Notes: generated from the sequence alone by a model not told the origin. 25,478 bases of DNA from an uncultured Clostridia bacterium (GCA_934121875.1 CAKOVG010000015.1:1-25478); one strand, 5' to 3'. Shown: positions 7,438 through 16,612, counted from the stretch's first letter. Program-made: numbers and translations.

Positions 7438-10083
7438 CTATTTTATTGCATTATATATTTTTTCTCTACAATTTTCTGTTCTAAAGAAGAAGTTGTTCAT
7501 TCTTTTTTTATATTTTTCTTCCACTTCAAAATTATTTTTCAAATAATTTTCTATTTTATCAATTAGTTCTTCTGAGGTATATACTACATCTCCAAAAGCC
7601 TCCTCAAGTGGAAAGTCTAACTTTCTATATGTGTGAAGTCCCGCATTAAATTCTTTTAGATCTGGTATAAAATATACTATAGGAATTTGGTGTTTTACAA
7701 AGTCAAATTGAAATGATGAGTAGTCTGTAATTAACATTATATAATTGCTTGGACTAATTTCTGCATTTCCCATACATATATTTTCACTGCATTTCTCTTC
7801 AAAGATTTTTTTATAGCAGTTAAAGTTTGGATGTAGTTTAAATTCAAATTTAACATTATATTGTTTTAATAATTTTTTTAGTCTTTCTGAAGTTAGCACT
7901 TCTACGTTCTTTTTATAAAAATCTGATTTTTCCATTTCTGTAAAATTTGCTTTTCTGTTTCTTTTTAATAATTCCCCCACTAGATACTTTCGCCAAGAAG
8001 GTGCATAAATTATTTTTCTTTCTTCACTTTTTTCAAATTTGTTTGAATTATCTATGTCAAATCTAGGCATTCCAGCACATATTAAATCTTTTTCATTATA
8101 TTTATAATTTTCTATTAGATTTTTCTTTTCAAACTCAGATGAAATTACAATTTTGTCTATTTCGTTAAATTCTTTGCCATACATTTGTAACAAGTTAGCA
8201 TATAAAATTCCATGTTGCAGATATATTATTTCATAATTTACAATATCTCTATACCATTTTATACTTTTTCTAAATGGACAATAAACACTTAATGATATAT
8301 CAGATGTTATAATTTTTTCAGAATTTAAAAAGTATAATCTATGTTTTAATGAACCATATTTTAATAAATGTTTTCTTTGTTTTGGTGTAAATTTTTCTTT
8401 TACTTTTTCGTTCATTTTGTCATAAATATAGTATCTGTTAATTCCATCTTTTTTCTCTAAATCATGTAAAAATTGATAATATCCGTTATCATATACATTT
8501 GCCGAATCATAATACAGCCAAATGTTTTTTTTATGTACTTTTTTGGCTAGCCACCTGTATATGTTTATATGTGAATCAATTTTTTCGTAAATAAGCTTGT
8601 TTTCTTTTTCTAGTTGTTTTATTTTTTCTTTTGTAGCTTTATTTATTGTGAAAGCATTTATTACTTGATTATATTCTAAAATATATTTTTTGTTTTTTGT
8701 CAAAAATTTATATCTTTCTAATGATTCGTTAAATATAACTCGTGCTCCAAATTTGTATTCAGATTCCATTTTAGTGTTACCTATAGTGCTATAGAATTCA
8801 AATTTTTGTATGTTTTCTATGTTTAGTTCACATTCAAATTTATAAAATGTATTTGTTTTTATTGTTGATTGATAGTGTGAAATTCCAGCTTCTTCAAGTT
8901 TCATTTCTTTTACAATAATATTGTTATCATTTAACTTATATTTTAAAAATACTTTTGGTTTTGTAAATTCACATATTGGTGATTTTACACATCCTAATAT
9001 ATACATATTTTTTGAATCTTTTATTTTTAATCTCATAAAAGATATTTCAATTTTTTCATTGCTATATATAACTTCATCATTACTCATAATAGTAAATGAA
9101 TTGTCCCCATAATATGGTTTCATTTTTAGTCCTTTGAGGTTAAATATATAAAATTTATGATAAATTGGCATATTAGGCATATTTAATATTGTCCCATTTT
9201 CTATGTAAGCTAAAATATTTTTTATTCTAGAAATTGCTTTATCATATTCGTTTTTTTCGTAATGATATGGAAATATTTCGTCTGTTTTTATTCTCCATCT
9301 TAAATTGTTTAATATAATTGCTTGAATATACTTAGGAACTCTTCCGTTTTCGTCTTTGTAGTTTTCTATTAAATTTTCATTGTATTTTGTTAAACTTTCA
9401 AATGTATAATAAGGATTTGATTTATTTTTAGTAACTGAGCCTACATTTTTTCTATAAATATATGTTGCTTCTTTGCAAAAACCTATCTTTTTCTTTTTCA
9501 TTAATACTTTTGTGTTAAATGCTTCGTCTTCTGAGTAATTCATATTTTTATCAAATAAAGTTTGATTTTGTTTTTCATTTTTTATCATTACATTAATTGT
9601 AGATTGTCCTAAATATGGTGATTCTTCTAAATCATATATTCCTGTTCCTTCTGTGTAAAATCCATATCGATAGTGACTTGTTGCTCTTGCTTTTTCATTA
9701 GTGTAGATTTTCATTGGATATGTCACAAGGTCTATTTTGTCATTATTTTTTTCAAAAAAGTCAACTAGTCGTTCTATGCTGTGTTTTTCTAGCATATCAT
9801 CAGAATCTAAAAATAATATATATTTACCTTCAGCCTTTTTCATACCTTCATTTCTTGCTACTGATACACCAGAATTTTCTTGAGAAATGACAGTAATATT
9901 GTTGTTTTCTTTTTCTAGCTCTTTACATATTTTTAAGCTATTATCTTTAGAGCCATCATTTATTAAAACAATTTGTATTTTATTGATGTCATATGTTTGT
10001 TTTTCTATGGATTGTATACATTCTGGTATATATTTTTCGCTGTTGTAAACTGGTACAATAACTGATATCATATACTTTTTCAT
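7438..10083 (-). CDS. Bifunctional GT2 glycosyltransferase / CDP-polyol phosphotransferase (TagF/TarL family)
   Basis: The 881-residue protein joins two enzymes. Residues 5 to about 220 are a GT-A family 2 glycosyltransferase (SVIVPVYNSEKYI, INDGSKDNS, SGVSVARNEG, and the metal-binding DSDD at 93-96). Residues of about 540-875 are a CDP-glycerol/ribitol glycerophosphotransferase domain: LQHG at 622-625, KLHP at 749-752 with the catalytic histidine, and TDYSS at 786-790. The middle, about residues 330-480, is less conserved and may be a beta-rich linker domain. The fusion suggests that the enzyme both adds a sugar and transfers polyol phosphate, as in a polymer with alternating sugar and polyol phosphate or with sugar branches. 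It follows two other members of the same transferase family on the same strand with a gap of 14 nt. The sugar and polyol are not decided by the sequence. Confidence 0.88.
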   Translation of the reverse strand: MKKYMISVIVPVYNSEKYIPECIQSIEKQTYDINKIQIVLINDGSKDNSLKICKELEKENNNITVISQENSGVSVARNEGMKKAEGKYILFLDSDDMLEKHSIERLVDFFEKNNDKIDLVTYPMKIYTNEKARATSHYRYGFYTEGTGIYDLEESPYLGQSTINVMIKNEKQNQTLFDKNMNYSEDEAFNTKVLMKKKKIGFCKEATYIYRKNVGSVTKNKSNPYYTFESLTKYNENLIENYKDENGRVPKYIQAIILNNLRWRIKTDEIFPYHYEKNEYDKAISRIKNILAYIENGTILNMPNMPIYHKFYIFNLKGLKMKPYYGDNSFTIMSNDEVIYSNEKIEISFMRLKIKDSKNMYILGCVKSPICEFTKPKVFLKYKLNDNNIIVKEMKLEEAGISHYQSTIKTNTFYKFECELNIENIQKFEFYSTIGNTKMESEYKFGARVIFNESLERYKFLTKNKKYILEYNQVINAFTINKATKEKIKQLEKENKLIYEKIDSHINIYRWLAKKVHKKNIWLYYDSANVYDNGYYQFLHDLEKKDGINRYYIYDKMNEKVKEKFTPKQRKHLLKYGSLKHRLYFLNSEKIITSDISLSVYCPFRKSIKWYRDIVNYEIIYLQHGILYANLLQMYGKEFNEIDKIVISSEFEKKNLIENYKYNEKDLICAGMPRFDIDNSNKFEKSEERKIIYAPSWRKYLVGELLKRNRKANFTEMEKSDFYKKNVEVLTSERLKKLLKQYNVKFEFKLHPNFNCYKKIFEEKCSENICMGNAEISPSNYIMLITDYSSFQFDFVKHQIPIVYFIPDLKEFNAGLHTYRKLDFPLEEAFGDVVYTSEELIDKIENYLKNNFEVEEKYKKRMNNFFFRTENCREKIYNAIK

Positions 10084-10097
10084 AAATTAACTCCTTT

Positions 10098-11225
10098 TTA
10101 TTTTTCTATATTGTTTAACACCAATTCTGCTATTTTTTTAGTAGCATTCTCTTCTATATTTTCTACGTATTTTTGGCAAAATCTTTTTTCTTTTTCTTTA
10201 TTGTATTTGTTTGTTTCAATCATTTTCATGATTTCTTTAAAATCTTTACAGATTGGTCCTGGCATTTCACTCATATAATCAATATATGTTCCACGATTTA
10301 TTTGGTATTCCTGATAGTCATATGTGTATAAATATATTGGTTTTTGTGTAATTGCTGCTTCATATACAATTGCAGAGTAGTCTGTAATAATGTAATCTGC
10401 AACATGTAAAAGTTCCACTCCTGTAAAGTTTGATACTTTTTCTATTTTTTTTCCTTTTACATATATTATTTCTGTTCCATCATGCAATTTGGCAATAAAA
10501 TTGTATTTATTAAATGGAATATTTTTTACTATGTTTTCTAATGGTATTTTTTGTTCTTTTCTATTTGTTGGACAATATAAAATGTTTTGTTTTTCGTTAT
10601 TAGTTTCTGGGTAAACACCTGCAAATCTTAGTCTCATTTTTTCTTGCTCTTTTTCTGATTTTAAGAAGTCTACTCTGGGTAAATTCATTACTAGCATTTG
10701 CTCTTCACTGGCATTAAAAGCTTCTTTAAAGAACTTTTTAGACACATTACTTGATGTTAAAATATATGTATAATTTTTATGCATCTTCATTGCTTTTGCT
10801 AGTTTACTGTTTCTTCCATCCTTTTTATCTAGACTTGAGTAACCAAATTTTTTAAGTGATCCAAGTGCATGCCAAATTTGTATTACTACTAGTTTTTTCT
10901 TTTGTTTTAATATACAAACTGGTATGCAATAACTGTCTAGTATTACTACTTTAGATGTTGCAATATTATACATTTGCTTTACCATGTGAAAACAATATTT
11001 TAATTTTTGGTTAAAGCTATTTCCTAGTTTTTTGCATAAAAAAACAATTTTTATATTTTCATTTTGTTGCTTTAGCTCTTTTGCTATCATTGTAAAATCT
11101 AGTGATACTTCGTTGCTTTGCCTACTAATAAAAGTTACTTTATTTTTATTTATAGGAAATAGTTTTATAAAGAAATATATTATGTTTAAAATAAAAATCC
11201 CTATTTTTATTAGTATTATTTTCAT
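10098..11225 (-). CDS. CDP-glycerol/ribitol glycerophosphotransferase family protein (TagB/TarL-like)
   Basis: A 375-residue protein with one hydrophobic N-terminal helix (residues 1-24, membrane anchor) and a GT-B-like polyol-phosphate transferase domain. Visible marks are IWHALGSLKKFGYS at 117-130 and IITDYSAIVYEA at 279-290, which bind the CDP-polyol in TagF. The usual KLHP motif reads KLHDG at 246-250: the histidine is kept but proline is replaced by aspartate, so activity or donor choice may differ. In the pathway such enzymes add primer units or extend the polyol phosphate chain on undecaprenyl-linked disaccharide at the cytoplasmic membrane. It is 14 nt downstream of a paralogue and 14 nt upstream of the GT2 fusion. 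Confidence 0.85.
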   Translation of the reverse strand: MKIILIKIGIFILNIIYFFIKLFPINKNKVTFISRQSNEVSLDFTMIAKELKQQNENIKIVFLCKKLGNSFNQKLKYCFHMVKQMYNIATSKVVILDSYCIPVCILKQKKKLVVIQIWHALGSLKKFGYSSLDKKDGRNSKLAKAMKMHKNYTYILTSSNVSKKFFKEAFNASEEQMLVMNLPRVDFLKSEKEQEKMRLRFAGVYPETNNEKQNILYCPTNRKEQKIPLENIVKNIPFNKYNFIAKLHDGTEIIYVKGKKIEKVSNFTGVELLHVADYIITDYSAIVYEAAITQKPIYLYTYDYQEYQINRGTYIDYMSEMPGPICKDFKEIMKMIETNKYNKEKEKRFCQKYVENIEENATKKIAELVLNNIEK

Positions 11226-11239
11226 TTATGTGTTCCCTT

Positions 11240-12412
11240 CTAATTTAACTTGTTTTCAAAAATCCATTCATAGGTTTTTTTAGTAGATTTTCCATTACAT
11301 GCATCTAAAAATTTTTGTCTAAATTTTTCTCTTTTTTCTTCTTCTAAGTTCTGTTCTTTGATTGCATCTAGTAATTCTTTATTTGTTGTTGCAATACTTC
11401 CATATACATAATCTTGGAATGGAAAATACATACCTCTATCATTTTCATATTTTTCTAAATCATATGTAAAATAGATGATTGGCTTATGCATAAAAAAGTA
11501 ATCAAATACAACTGATGAGTAATCTGTTATTAATATATCTGTAACTAGTAATAAGTCATTTATATCTTCATATGTTGATAGGTCGTAATAAAAATTTTCA
11601 TATTTTTTGTATTCGTCATATCCGCTTTCCACCTGTAGCCTAATATTGTTAGTTAAAAATGGATGCCATTTAAAAATAAAAATATAATTTTTATTTTTAA
11701 GCTCCTTGTATATTTTTTCTAAGTCCAATTTGGCTATATCATAGTGTGCATCTCTAAATTGAGTTCCTCTATATGTTGGAGCAAATAAAATTACTTTTTT
11801 GTCCTTCATAAATGGATATTTTTTGTATACTTCTTCTATTTTTTTGTTTTTATTTTGTTCATTAAAAAATAAGTCGGTTCTTGGGAAACCTGTGGCTTGT
11901 ACTTTTTCAATATTCATTCCAAATGCTTCCGCATAGCACTTTCTAATTTTGGTTCCGCTAACTATTGCTTTAGTATATTTTTTATAGCCTTTATGAATAT
12001 GACCTTTTCCTAAGTCTGTAGCTTTTCTGCTATATCCAAACTTTTTAAATGCACCTGGACCATGCCATAGTTGAACTACTTCTTGGCTTTTTCTTACTTT
12101 TATATGTGAAGTAGCTTGAACCAAATCTTCTAGTAAAATATATTTTGAAGTAGATATATATTTTACTCTGTTTATAAATTGTTTTATACTTGACCTATCT
12201 CTTCTATCTAGCTTTATAGAAATTAGTTTTTCATATTTTTCTGGCAAAAAGTCATACATATACTTTAAGTTTCCGCCAAGTTCTTTTCTGTTATCAGATA
12301 TAAATAATACCCTATTTTCTTTAAGTGGTAAGAAAATAATAAATATTCTATTTAAAATAATTATACTTATTTGTGTTATTATTATTTTTATCTTTTTTAT
12401 AATTTCACTCAT
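11240..12412 (-). CDS. CDP-glycerol/ribitol glycerophosphotransferase family protein (TagF/TarL-like)
   Basis: A 390-residue protein with a hydrophobic N-terminal segment (8-30) and the complete catalytic pattern of the family: QLWHGPGAFKKFGYS at 114-128, KWHP at 248-251 and ITDYSS at 295-300, then DRGMYFPF. Of the three paralogues here, this one keeps every motif in canonical form and is the best candidate for the main chain polymerase. The start lies 1 nt beyond the tarJ stop, so the two genes are translated together. With TarI and TarJ encoded just upstream, CDP-ribitol is the likely donor; CDP-glycerol cannot be excluded because tagD could lie elsewhere. Confidence 0.87.
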   Translation of the reverse strand: MSEIIKKIKIIITQISIIILNRIFIIFLPLKENRVLFISDNRKELGGNLKYMYDFLPEKYEKLISIKLDRRDRSSIKQFINRVKYISTSKYILLEDLVQATSHIKVRKSQEVVQLWHGPGAFKKFGYSRKATDLGKGHIHKGYKKYTKAIVSGTKIRKCYAEAFGMNIEKVQATGFPRTDLFFNEQNKNKKIEEVYKKYPFMKDKKVILFAPTYRGTQFRDAHYDIAKLDLEKIYKELKNKNYIFIFKWHPFLTNNIRLQVESGYDEYKKYENFYYDLSTYEDINDLLLVTDILITDYSSVVFDYFFMHKPIIYFTYDLEKYENDRGMYFPFQDYVYGSIATTNKELLDAIKEQNLEEEKREKFRQKFLDACNGKSTKKTYEWIFENKLN

Positions 12413-12413
12413 T

Positions 12414-13430
12414 TTATAAATTCCATTTCATTACTGTTTTAAAATCATTGTTTAAGTCTCTGTCAAATGCTTCATTAATGTCATTCAAGTCATTTATTTC
12501 TATTTTTTCAGATATTATATTTTTCAAGTATGCTTGAGTTTGTTCATCTTGTTCTAGTTCCACTGCTTTTTCAAAATCTTCGTATCCGCTTCTACTATTC
12601 CCTAATAATGCTATTCCCTTTTCTAGCACCATTCTTGTATTTATGGCTACTGGTTCTTCTGAAACTCCCATTAGTGATATACTTCCTTCTGGGTTTATAT
12701 GGTCTATTATTTGGTTTATTGCATCTGCAGATTTTGGTCCTCCAACACATTCAAATGCATGGTCTACAAAAAAATTGGATTCTAGTTCTGTAATTAGTTT
12801 GACTTCGTCTGCAAAAGAAAAATAGTTTAACTTTTCCATTCTTGTCCCAACTACTATTATTTTGCTATCTGGAAAATAACTTTTTAAAAGTAATGTAGTA
12901 ATATATCCTAAATTTCCACATCCCCAAACTCCTATGGTGTTTTTTCTTCTATGGCTTTTTTTTATAAAGTTTTCTATTGCATTTACTGCAACACTTGATA
13001 GTTCTATAAAAGCTCCCACTTCTTCTACTATATTACGAATAGGAATTATTCTGTCTCTATTCATATATATAACATTTTGCATAAATCCGTCTGCTGAGCT
13101 TGAACGAAATTTAGAACTTCTTAGGTAGTTTTCTTTTATTACATCATCTTGCTCTGTTGGTGTGTTTGGTATCATAACTACTTTTTCGCCTTTTTTAAAT
13201 TCGCCTTTTGCATCATATATTACTTTTCCAACACCTTCATGAATTAGTGTTAGTGGTAACTTTTTATCTAGTACTTCCTTTTTTCTTTTTCCTTGATAAT
13301 ATCTTTGGTCTGCTGCACAAATTGATAAATATGTTGGTCTTACAACAACTATATTTTCATTATAATTTTCTTCTTGAAAAGATATTTCTAGGTTTTTAGG
13401 TGATACTAATTTTATAACTTCATTTATCAT
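12414..13430 (-). CDS. tarJ: Ribulose-5-phosphate reductase TarJ
   Basis: TarJ reduces D-ribulose-5-phosphate to D-ribitol-5-phosphate with NADPH, feeding TarI. The 338-residue protein is a zinc-dependent medium-chain dehydrogenase: catalytic C38 in SICAADQRYYQGK, H64-E65 in LIHEGVG, and the nucleotide-binding turn GVWGCGNLG at 167-175. The DQRYYQGKR stretch and the FECVGG segment are typical of TarJ. Plain alcohol dehydrogenases share the fold, but the adjacent tarI makes TarJ the best call. The ATG has AAAGGAATT upstream. Confidence 0.92.
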   Translation of the reverse strand: MINEVIKLVSPKNLEISFQEENYNENIVVVRPTYLSICAADQRYYQGKRKKEVLDKKLPLTLIHEGVGKVIYDAKGEFKKGEKVVMIPNTPTEQDDVIKENYLRSSKFRSSSADGFMQNVIYMNRDRIIPIRNIVEEVGAFIELSSVAVNAIENFIKKSHRRKNTIGVWGCGNLGYITTLLLKSYFPDSKIIVVGTRMEKLNYFSFADEVKLITELESNFFVDHAFECVGGPKSADAINQIIDHINPEGSISLMGVSEEPVAINTRMVLEKGIALLGNSRSGYEDFEKAVELEQDEQTQAYLKNIISEKIEINDLNDINEAFDRDLNNDFKTVMKWNL

Positions 13431-13459
13431 ATTTTAATTCCTTTCAATCTTAAAGAATA

Positions 13460-14167
13460 TTATTCTTCATTTAGATTATTTAGCATTAGGTTGGCCATTT
13501 TTAAGTCATATTTAGTTGTTATTTTTATATTATATAATTCTCCTTTTACCAATGCTACCTTTTTATTTCTAATTACATATACTTTTGTTGCATCAGTTAG
13601 TATGTTCTTTTCATCTGCTGTTAAACTATTATAAACATTTATGAATTCTCCTACTTTAAATGTTTGTGGAGTTTGCCCTTGGTACATTTGGCTTCTGATA
13701 GGTATATCAGAAATAAACTCATTATCTTCTGATTTTACAATTGTATCTGTTGCAGAAATAACTGTATCTACAGCCTCATACTTTTGGCACATTTCTATAT
13801 TTTCTTTTATCATTCTTTGTGTTATAAATGGTCTTACTGCATCATGTGTTACAACAATGTTTTCCTCGTTTGGACTAATACTTTGTATGTAGTTACATAT
13901 ATTCATGATTGTTTCATTTCTAGTAGTTCCACCTTGAATAACATGAATTTTTTGTTCCTTACAATATCTATTAATTATATCTTCTGTATAGCTGATCCAA
14001 TTTTGAGGTACAGCTACCACTATTTCGTCTATGTTTGTTGAAATTAAAAATTGTTCTATTGTATGGATAATAATTGGTTTTTCTCCTAATGCTAAAAATT
14101 GTTTTGGTAAATCTGTTTTCCCCATTCTTGTTCCGCTTCCGCCTGCTAATATTCCTCCAAAGTTCAT
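13460..14167 (-). CDS. tarI: Ribitol-5-phosphate cytidylyltransferase TarI
   Basis: TarI makes CDP-ribitol from CTP and ribitol-5-phosphate. The 235-residue protein has the cytidylyltransferase loop GILAGGSGTRMG (5-16) and LPKQFL, then THDAVRPFIT, YQGQTPQTFK and the KITTKYDL end. These are shared with IspD, but the TDLPKQF, DIPIRSQMYQGQTPQTF and ILTDATK stretches and the tarJ neighbour indicate TarI. The AAGGAGG site precedes the ATG. It lies directly downstream of tagH, so precursor synthesis and export genes are in one run. Confidence 0.93.
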   Translation of the reverse strand: MNFGGILAGGSGTRMGKTDLPKQFLALGEKPIIIHTIEQFLISTNIDEIVVAVPQNWISYTEDIINRYCKEQKIHVIQGGTTRNETIMNICNYIQSISPNEENIVVTHDAVRPFITQRMIKENIEMCQKYEAVDTVISATDTIVKSEDNEFISDIPIRSQMYQGQTPQTFKVGEFINVYNSLTADEKNILTDATKVYVIRNKKVALVKGELYNIKITTKYDLKMANLMLNNLNEE

Positions 14168-14192
14168 TATAAATTCCTCCTTATATTATTTA

Positions 14193-14921
14193 TTATTTTA
14201 TTGAATTATTATATTTTTCTATTGCTTCTGCTATATTTCCGTCAAATGTAATATTACCGTTTTCCATTACCATTCCTCTTTTGCAAAATTCTTTTGCTAC
14301 TCCTGTGGCGTGTGTTACAAACAGCAACGTAACATTTTCATTATTTATTATTTCATTTACTTTTTTTATGCATTTGTTTTTAAAGGCTTCATCTCCAACG
14401 CTTAAGGCTTCATCTACAATTAATATTTCAGGTCTTATATTAACATTTATCGAAAAGCCTAATCTTGCTTTCATACCGCTTGAATATGTTCTTACTGGTT
14501 GGTCTATATAGTCTCCTAGCTGTGCAAATTCAATAATTCCTGGTTCTAGTTCTTTTATTTCATCTGTTTCTAATCCTAATAATTGCCCTTTTAAGTAAAT
14601 ATTTTCTCTCCCTGTAAATTCTGGGTCGAACCCCGAAGTCAACTCTAATAATGCACTTACCCTTCCATTTACTTTTATTTCTCCTGTTGTTGGAAATGCT
14701 ACCTCTGTAATCATTTTTAGTATGGTTGATTTTCCAGCACCATTCTTTCCAAAAAGTGCAACTGAATCTCCTCTGTTTATTTTAAAAGATACATTGTTTA
14801 CAGCTTTTTTTTCTTTATATGGAGTTTTTTTCCAAATAACTGCTTTAAGCCTTTGCTTATCACTTCTATATAATTTATATATTTTAGTAACATTTTTAAA
14901 CTCTATTACTGTTTCGCTCAT
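14193..14921 (-). CDS. tagH: Teichoic acid export ATP-binding protein TagH
   Basis: This is the ATPase of the TagGH ABC exporter, which moves finished undecaprenyl-linked teichoic acid across the membrane. Walker A is GKNGAGKST (58-66), the signature is YSSGMKARL (146-154), and Walker B is ILIVDEAL (166-173). SSGMKARLGFS is characteristic of polysaccharide and teichoic acid exporters. At 242 residues it is only the nucleotide-binding domain; B. subtilis TagH has a long extra C-terminal part that is absent here. The AGGAGG site lies 5 nt before the ATG, and tagG is immediately upstream. Confidence 0.94.
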   Translation of the reverse strand: MSETVIEFKNVTKIYKLYRSDKQRLKAVIWKKTPYKEKKAVNNVSFKINRGDSVALFGKNGAGKSTILKMITEVAFPTTGEIKVNGRVSALLELTSGFDPEFTGRENIYLKGQLLGLETDEIKELEPGIIEFAQLGDYIDQPVRTYSSGMKARLGFSINVNIRPEILIVDEALSVGDEAFKNKCIKKVNEIINNENVTLLFVTHATGVAKEFCKRGMVMENGNITFDGNIAEAIEKYNNSIK

Positions 14922-14935
14922 TATATCCTCCTAGT

Positions 14936-15742
14936 TTATAATACATCTGGTATGTCTTTTCTTAATTTTTTATATGTTGCTATTGCCAAAATTAATAAAA
15001 TAACTGTTATTATTAAGAAATATATAATTCTTTTGGGTTGTTCCCAAAACCATATTTTATTTATAAAACAATTTCTAAATCCACTTATTAAAAAGGTAAC
15101 AGGATTTAAATTTAAAATTTTCTTTAAAAGTTCATTTCTAATTGTATCTGGATTCCACATAATTCCAGATAACCAGAACAAAGCTGTTATAAATGATTTT
15201 ACTAAATTACTATAGTCTTTACTAATTACTCCTAGTAATGATGAGAATAATCCCCAAAAGTTTAAAAATAAAAATGCTAATAACATATAGACTGGTAATT
15301 GTAATAAATATACATCTGGCATATATCCAAATATCATAAATATAATAATTACAAGTGTAATTAATATTGCATGTATTGCAAATTTTGATATGTTTATAAA
15401 TGTTGGTATTGTTGCTACTGGGAATTTCATTTTAGTTACTAAATAGCTATATTTTCTAATACAGTCTGTTCCTCCAATAATCATTTCGCTAATATAAAAC
15501 CATGGTATTACTCCAGATATTATCCATAAAAAATATGGAAAGCCATTTACTTCTGTTTGAGCTCTTAGCCCTACAGTAAATGCAAACCAATATACAAATA
15601 TTGTTACTGCTGGCTTAATAATTGCCCACATCCAGCCTAACGCTGCTCCTCTATATGTTTTAATTAAATCAGCTTTTGCAAGTTTGAATATTTGATTTTT
15701 ATAATTTATATGTTCTCTTATAATTTGTGTTAAAGTATTCAT
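14936..15742 (-). CDS. tagG: Teichoic acid export permease TagG
   Basis: This is the membrane subunit of the TagGH exporter, an ABC-2 permease with about six helices. The N-terminal amphipathic stretch FKLAKADLIKTYRGAALGW and WMWAIIKPA are hallmarks of polysaccharide/teichoic acid export permeases. The reading frame opens at 15775, but that ATG falls at the expected transcription start of the promoter at 15776-15804. The ATG at 15742 has TAGGAG just upstream, so the product is most likely 268 residues. It is the first gene of the long minus-strand cell-wall run. Confidence 0.93.
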   Translation of the reverse strand: MNTLTQIIREHINYKNQIFKLAKADLIKTYRGAALGWMWAIIKPAVTIFVYWFAFTVGLRAQTEVNGFPYFLWIISGVIPWFYISEMIIGGTDCIRKYSYLVTKMKFPVATIPTFINISKFAIHAILITLVIIIFMIFGYMPDVYLLQLPVYMLLAFLFLNFWGLFSSLLGVISKDYSNLVKSFITALFWLSGIMWNPDTIRNELLKKILNLNPVTFLISGFRNCFINKIWFWEQPKRIIYFLIITVILLILAIATYKKLRKDIPDVL

Positions 15743-15775
15743 TTTTACTCCTATTGTTTTATTTTTTCTTTTCAT

Positions 15776-15804
15776 ACTATATCATAAAATAATTTTTTTC
15801 TCAA
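15776..15804 (-). promoter_or_regulatory. Promoter of the wall teichoic acid operon
   Basis: On the minus strand TTGAGA (15804-15799) and TATAGT (15781-15776) are 17 nt apart. Transcription would start near 15769 and run into tagG. It is the only clear promoter I see before this run of eight to ten genes. Confidence 0.65.
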
Positions 15805-15823
15805 TAAAAAAGTACATTTTATT

Positions 15824-15852
15824 GCATATTTTTATAATTTTTTGCCATAATA
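15824..15852 (+). promoter_or_regulatory. Possible forespore-type (sigma-F/G) promoter for the vanW-like gene
   Basis: GCATA (15824-15828) and CATAATA (15846-15852) are 17 nt apart, similar to sigma-G/F boxes of spore formers. A weak sigma-A reading (TTGCAT, 18 nt, CATAAT) overlaps it. The start codon follows about 30 nt downstream. Confidence 0.3.
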
Positions 15853-15884
15853 ATAAATGAAAAATTTAATTTTATGGAGTTGTT

Positions 15885-16517
15885 ATGAAAAAATATATTT
15901 TACCCATAATTATAGTGATTGCTTTTATAGTATTAATAGCTTATTTTTACTTTAATAAATTTAATTTTAATAATGAAGTAGACTATTCTACTAATAAATT
16001 GGGTGTTGAAACCGAAAACGTTCCTTCACTTGATACTGTTATTCCATCTGAACCTATAGTTACTGAAACTGAGATATCTAGTTTTTCTACAAAAATAATA
16101 GATGAAGATGATAATCGTGATACAAATATAAAGCTTACTTGTAATTCCATAAATGGTACTGTAATTAAAAATGGTGATGAGTTTTCGTTTAATGAAATAG
16201 CTGGAAACCCAACACCTGATAGAGGTTATGAAAAGGCTGGAATTATTGTTAATGGCAAGTTAGAAAAAGGCTATGGCGGTGGAAATTGTCAAGTAAGTAC
16301 AACTATATATAATGCTGTTAAAAAGATTTCTGGTGTTAAAATTACTGAAAGACATGAACATGGTGTAGAACTTGGTTATATTGAAAAAAGAAAAGATTCT
16401 ACTGTAGTGTATGATGATTTAGATTTAAAGTTTAAAAATAATACTGGCTATGATATTAAAATATATGCAAAATTAAGTGATAATAAAGTGACTGTTAGTA
16501 TTAGCAAATTACAATAA
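15885..16517 (+). CDS. VanW-like family protein, membrane-anchored
   Basis: A 210-residue protein with an N-terminal signal anchor (residues 4-22) and an extracytoplasmic VanW-like domain of about residues 65-208. Family marks are GDEFSFNEIAGNPTPDRGYE and GYGGGNCQVSTTIYNA (129-144, with C135), then ERHEHG and GYIEKRKDSTVVYDD. VanW was first seen in vancomycin resistance clusters but is widespread in spore formers as a cell-wall-associated domain with unproven activity. The GNCQ-x-STT core suggests a cysteine active site, but this is inference. It stands before dacF with its own terminator, so it is probably transcribed alone. It does not indicate vancomycin resistance here: no vanA/H/X-type genes are present. 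Confidence 0.85.
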   Translation: MKKYILPIIIVIAFIVLIAYFYFNKFNFNNEVDYSTNKLGVETENVPSLDTVIPSEPIVTETEISSFSTKIIDEDDNRDTNIKLTCNSINGTVIKNGDEFSFNEIAGNPTPDRGYEKAGIIVNGKLEKGYGGGNCQVSTTIYNAVKKISGVKITERHEHGVELGYIEKRKDSTVVYDDLDLKFKNNTGYDIKIYAKLSDNKVTVSISKLQ

Positions 16518-16543
16518 ATGGTGAAATTATTCACCATTTTTTT
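16518..16543 (+). terminator. Intrinsic terminator after the vanW-like gene
   Basis: An 8-bp stem (16518-16525 with 16530-16537) is followed by a run of seven T. It begins right after the stop codon. Confidence 0.85.
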
Positions 16544-16612
16544 ATTGGTATGGCATAAAATTTAATATTTTACAATAATATTTAGTAACTTATTATTTAT
16601 GGAGGTTTATAT

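Noticed and set aside
13460..14167. IspD (isoprenoid pathway) for the cytidylyltransferase
   Set aside because: Adjacent tarJ and TarI-like sequence stretches favour ribitol-5-phosphate as substrate; a separate ispD elsewhere would confirm this.
15743..15775. Longer start for tagG at 15775
   Set aside because: It coincides with the predicted transcription start; the ATG at 15742 has TAGGAG.
15885..16517. VanW-like gene as a vancomycin resistance marker
   Set aside because: No ligase, dehydrogenase or dipeptidase genes of van clusters are present; the domain is widespread in spore formers.
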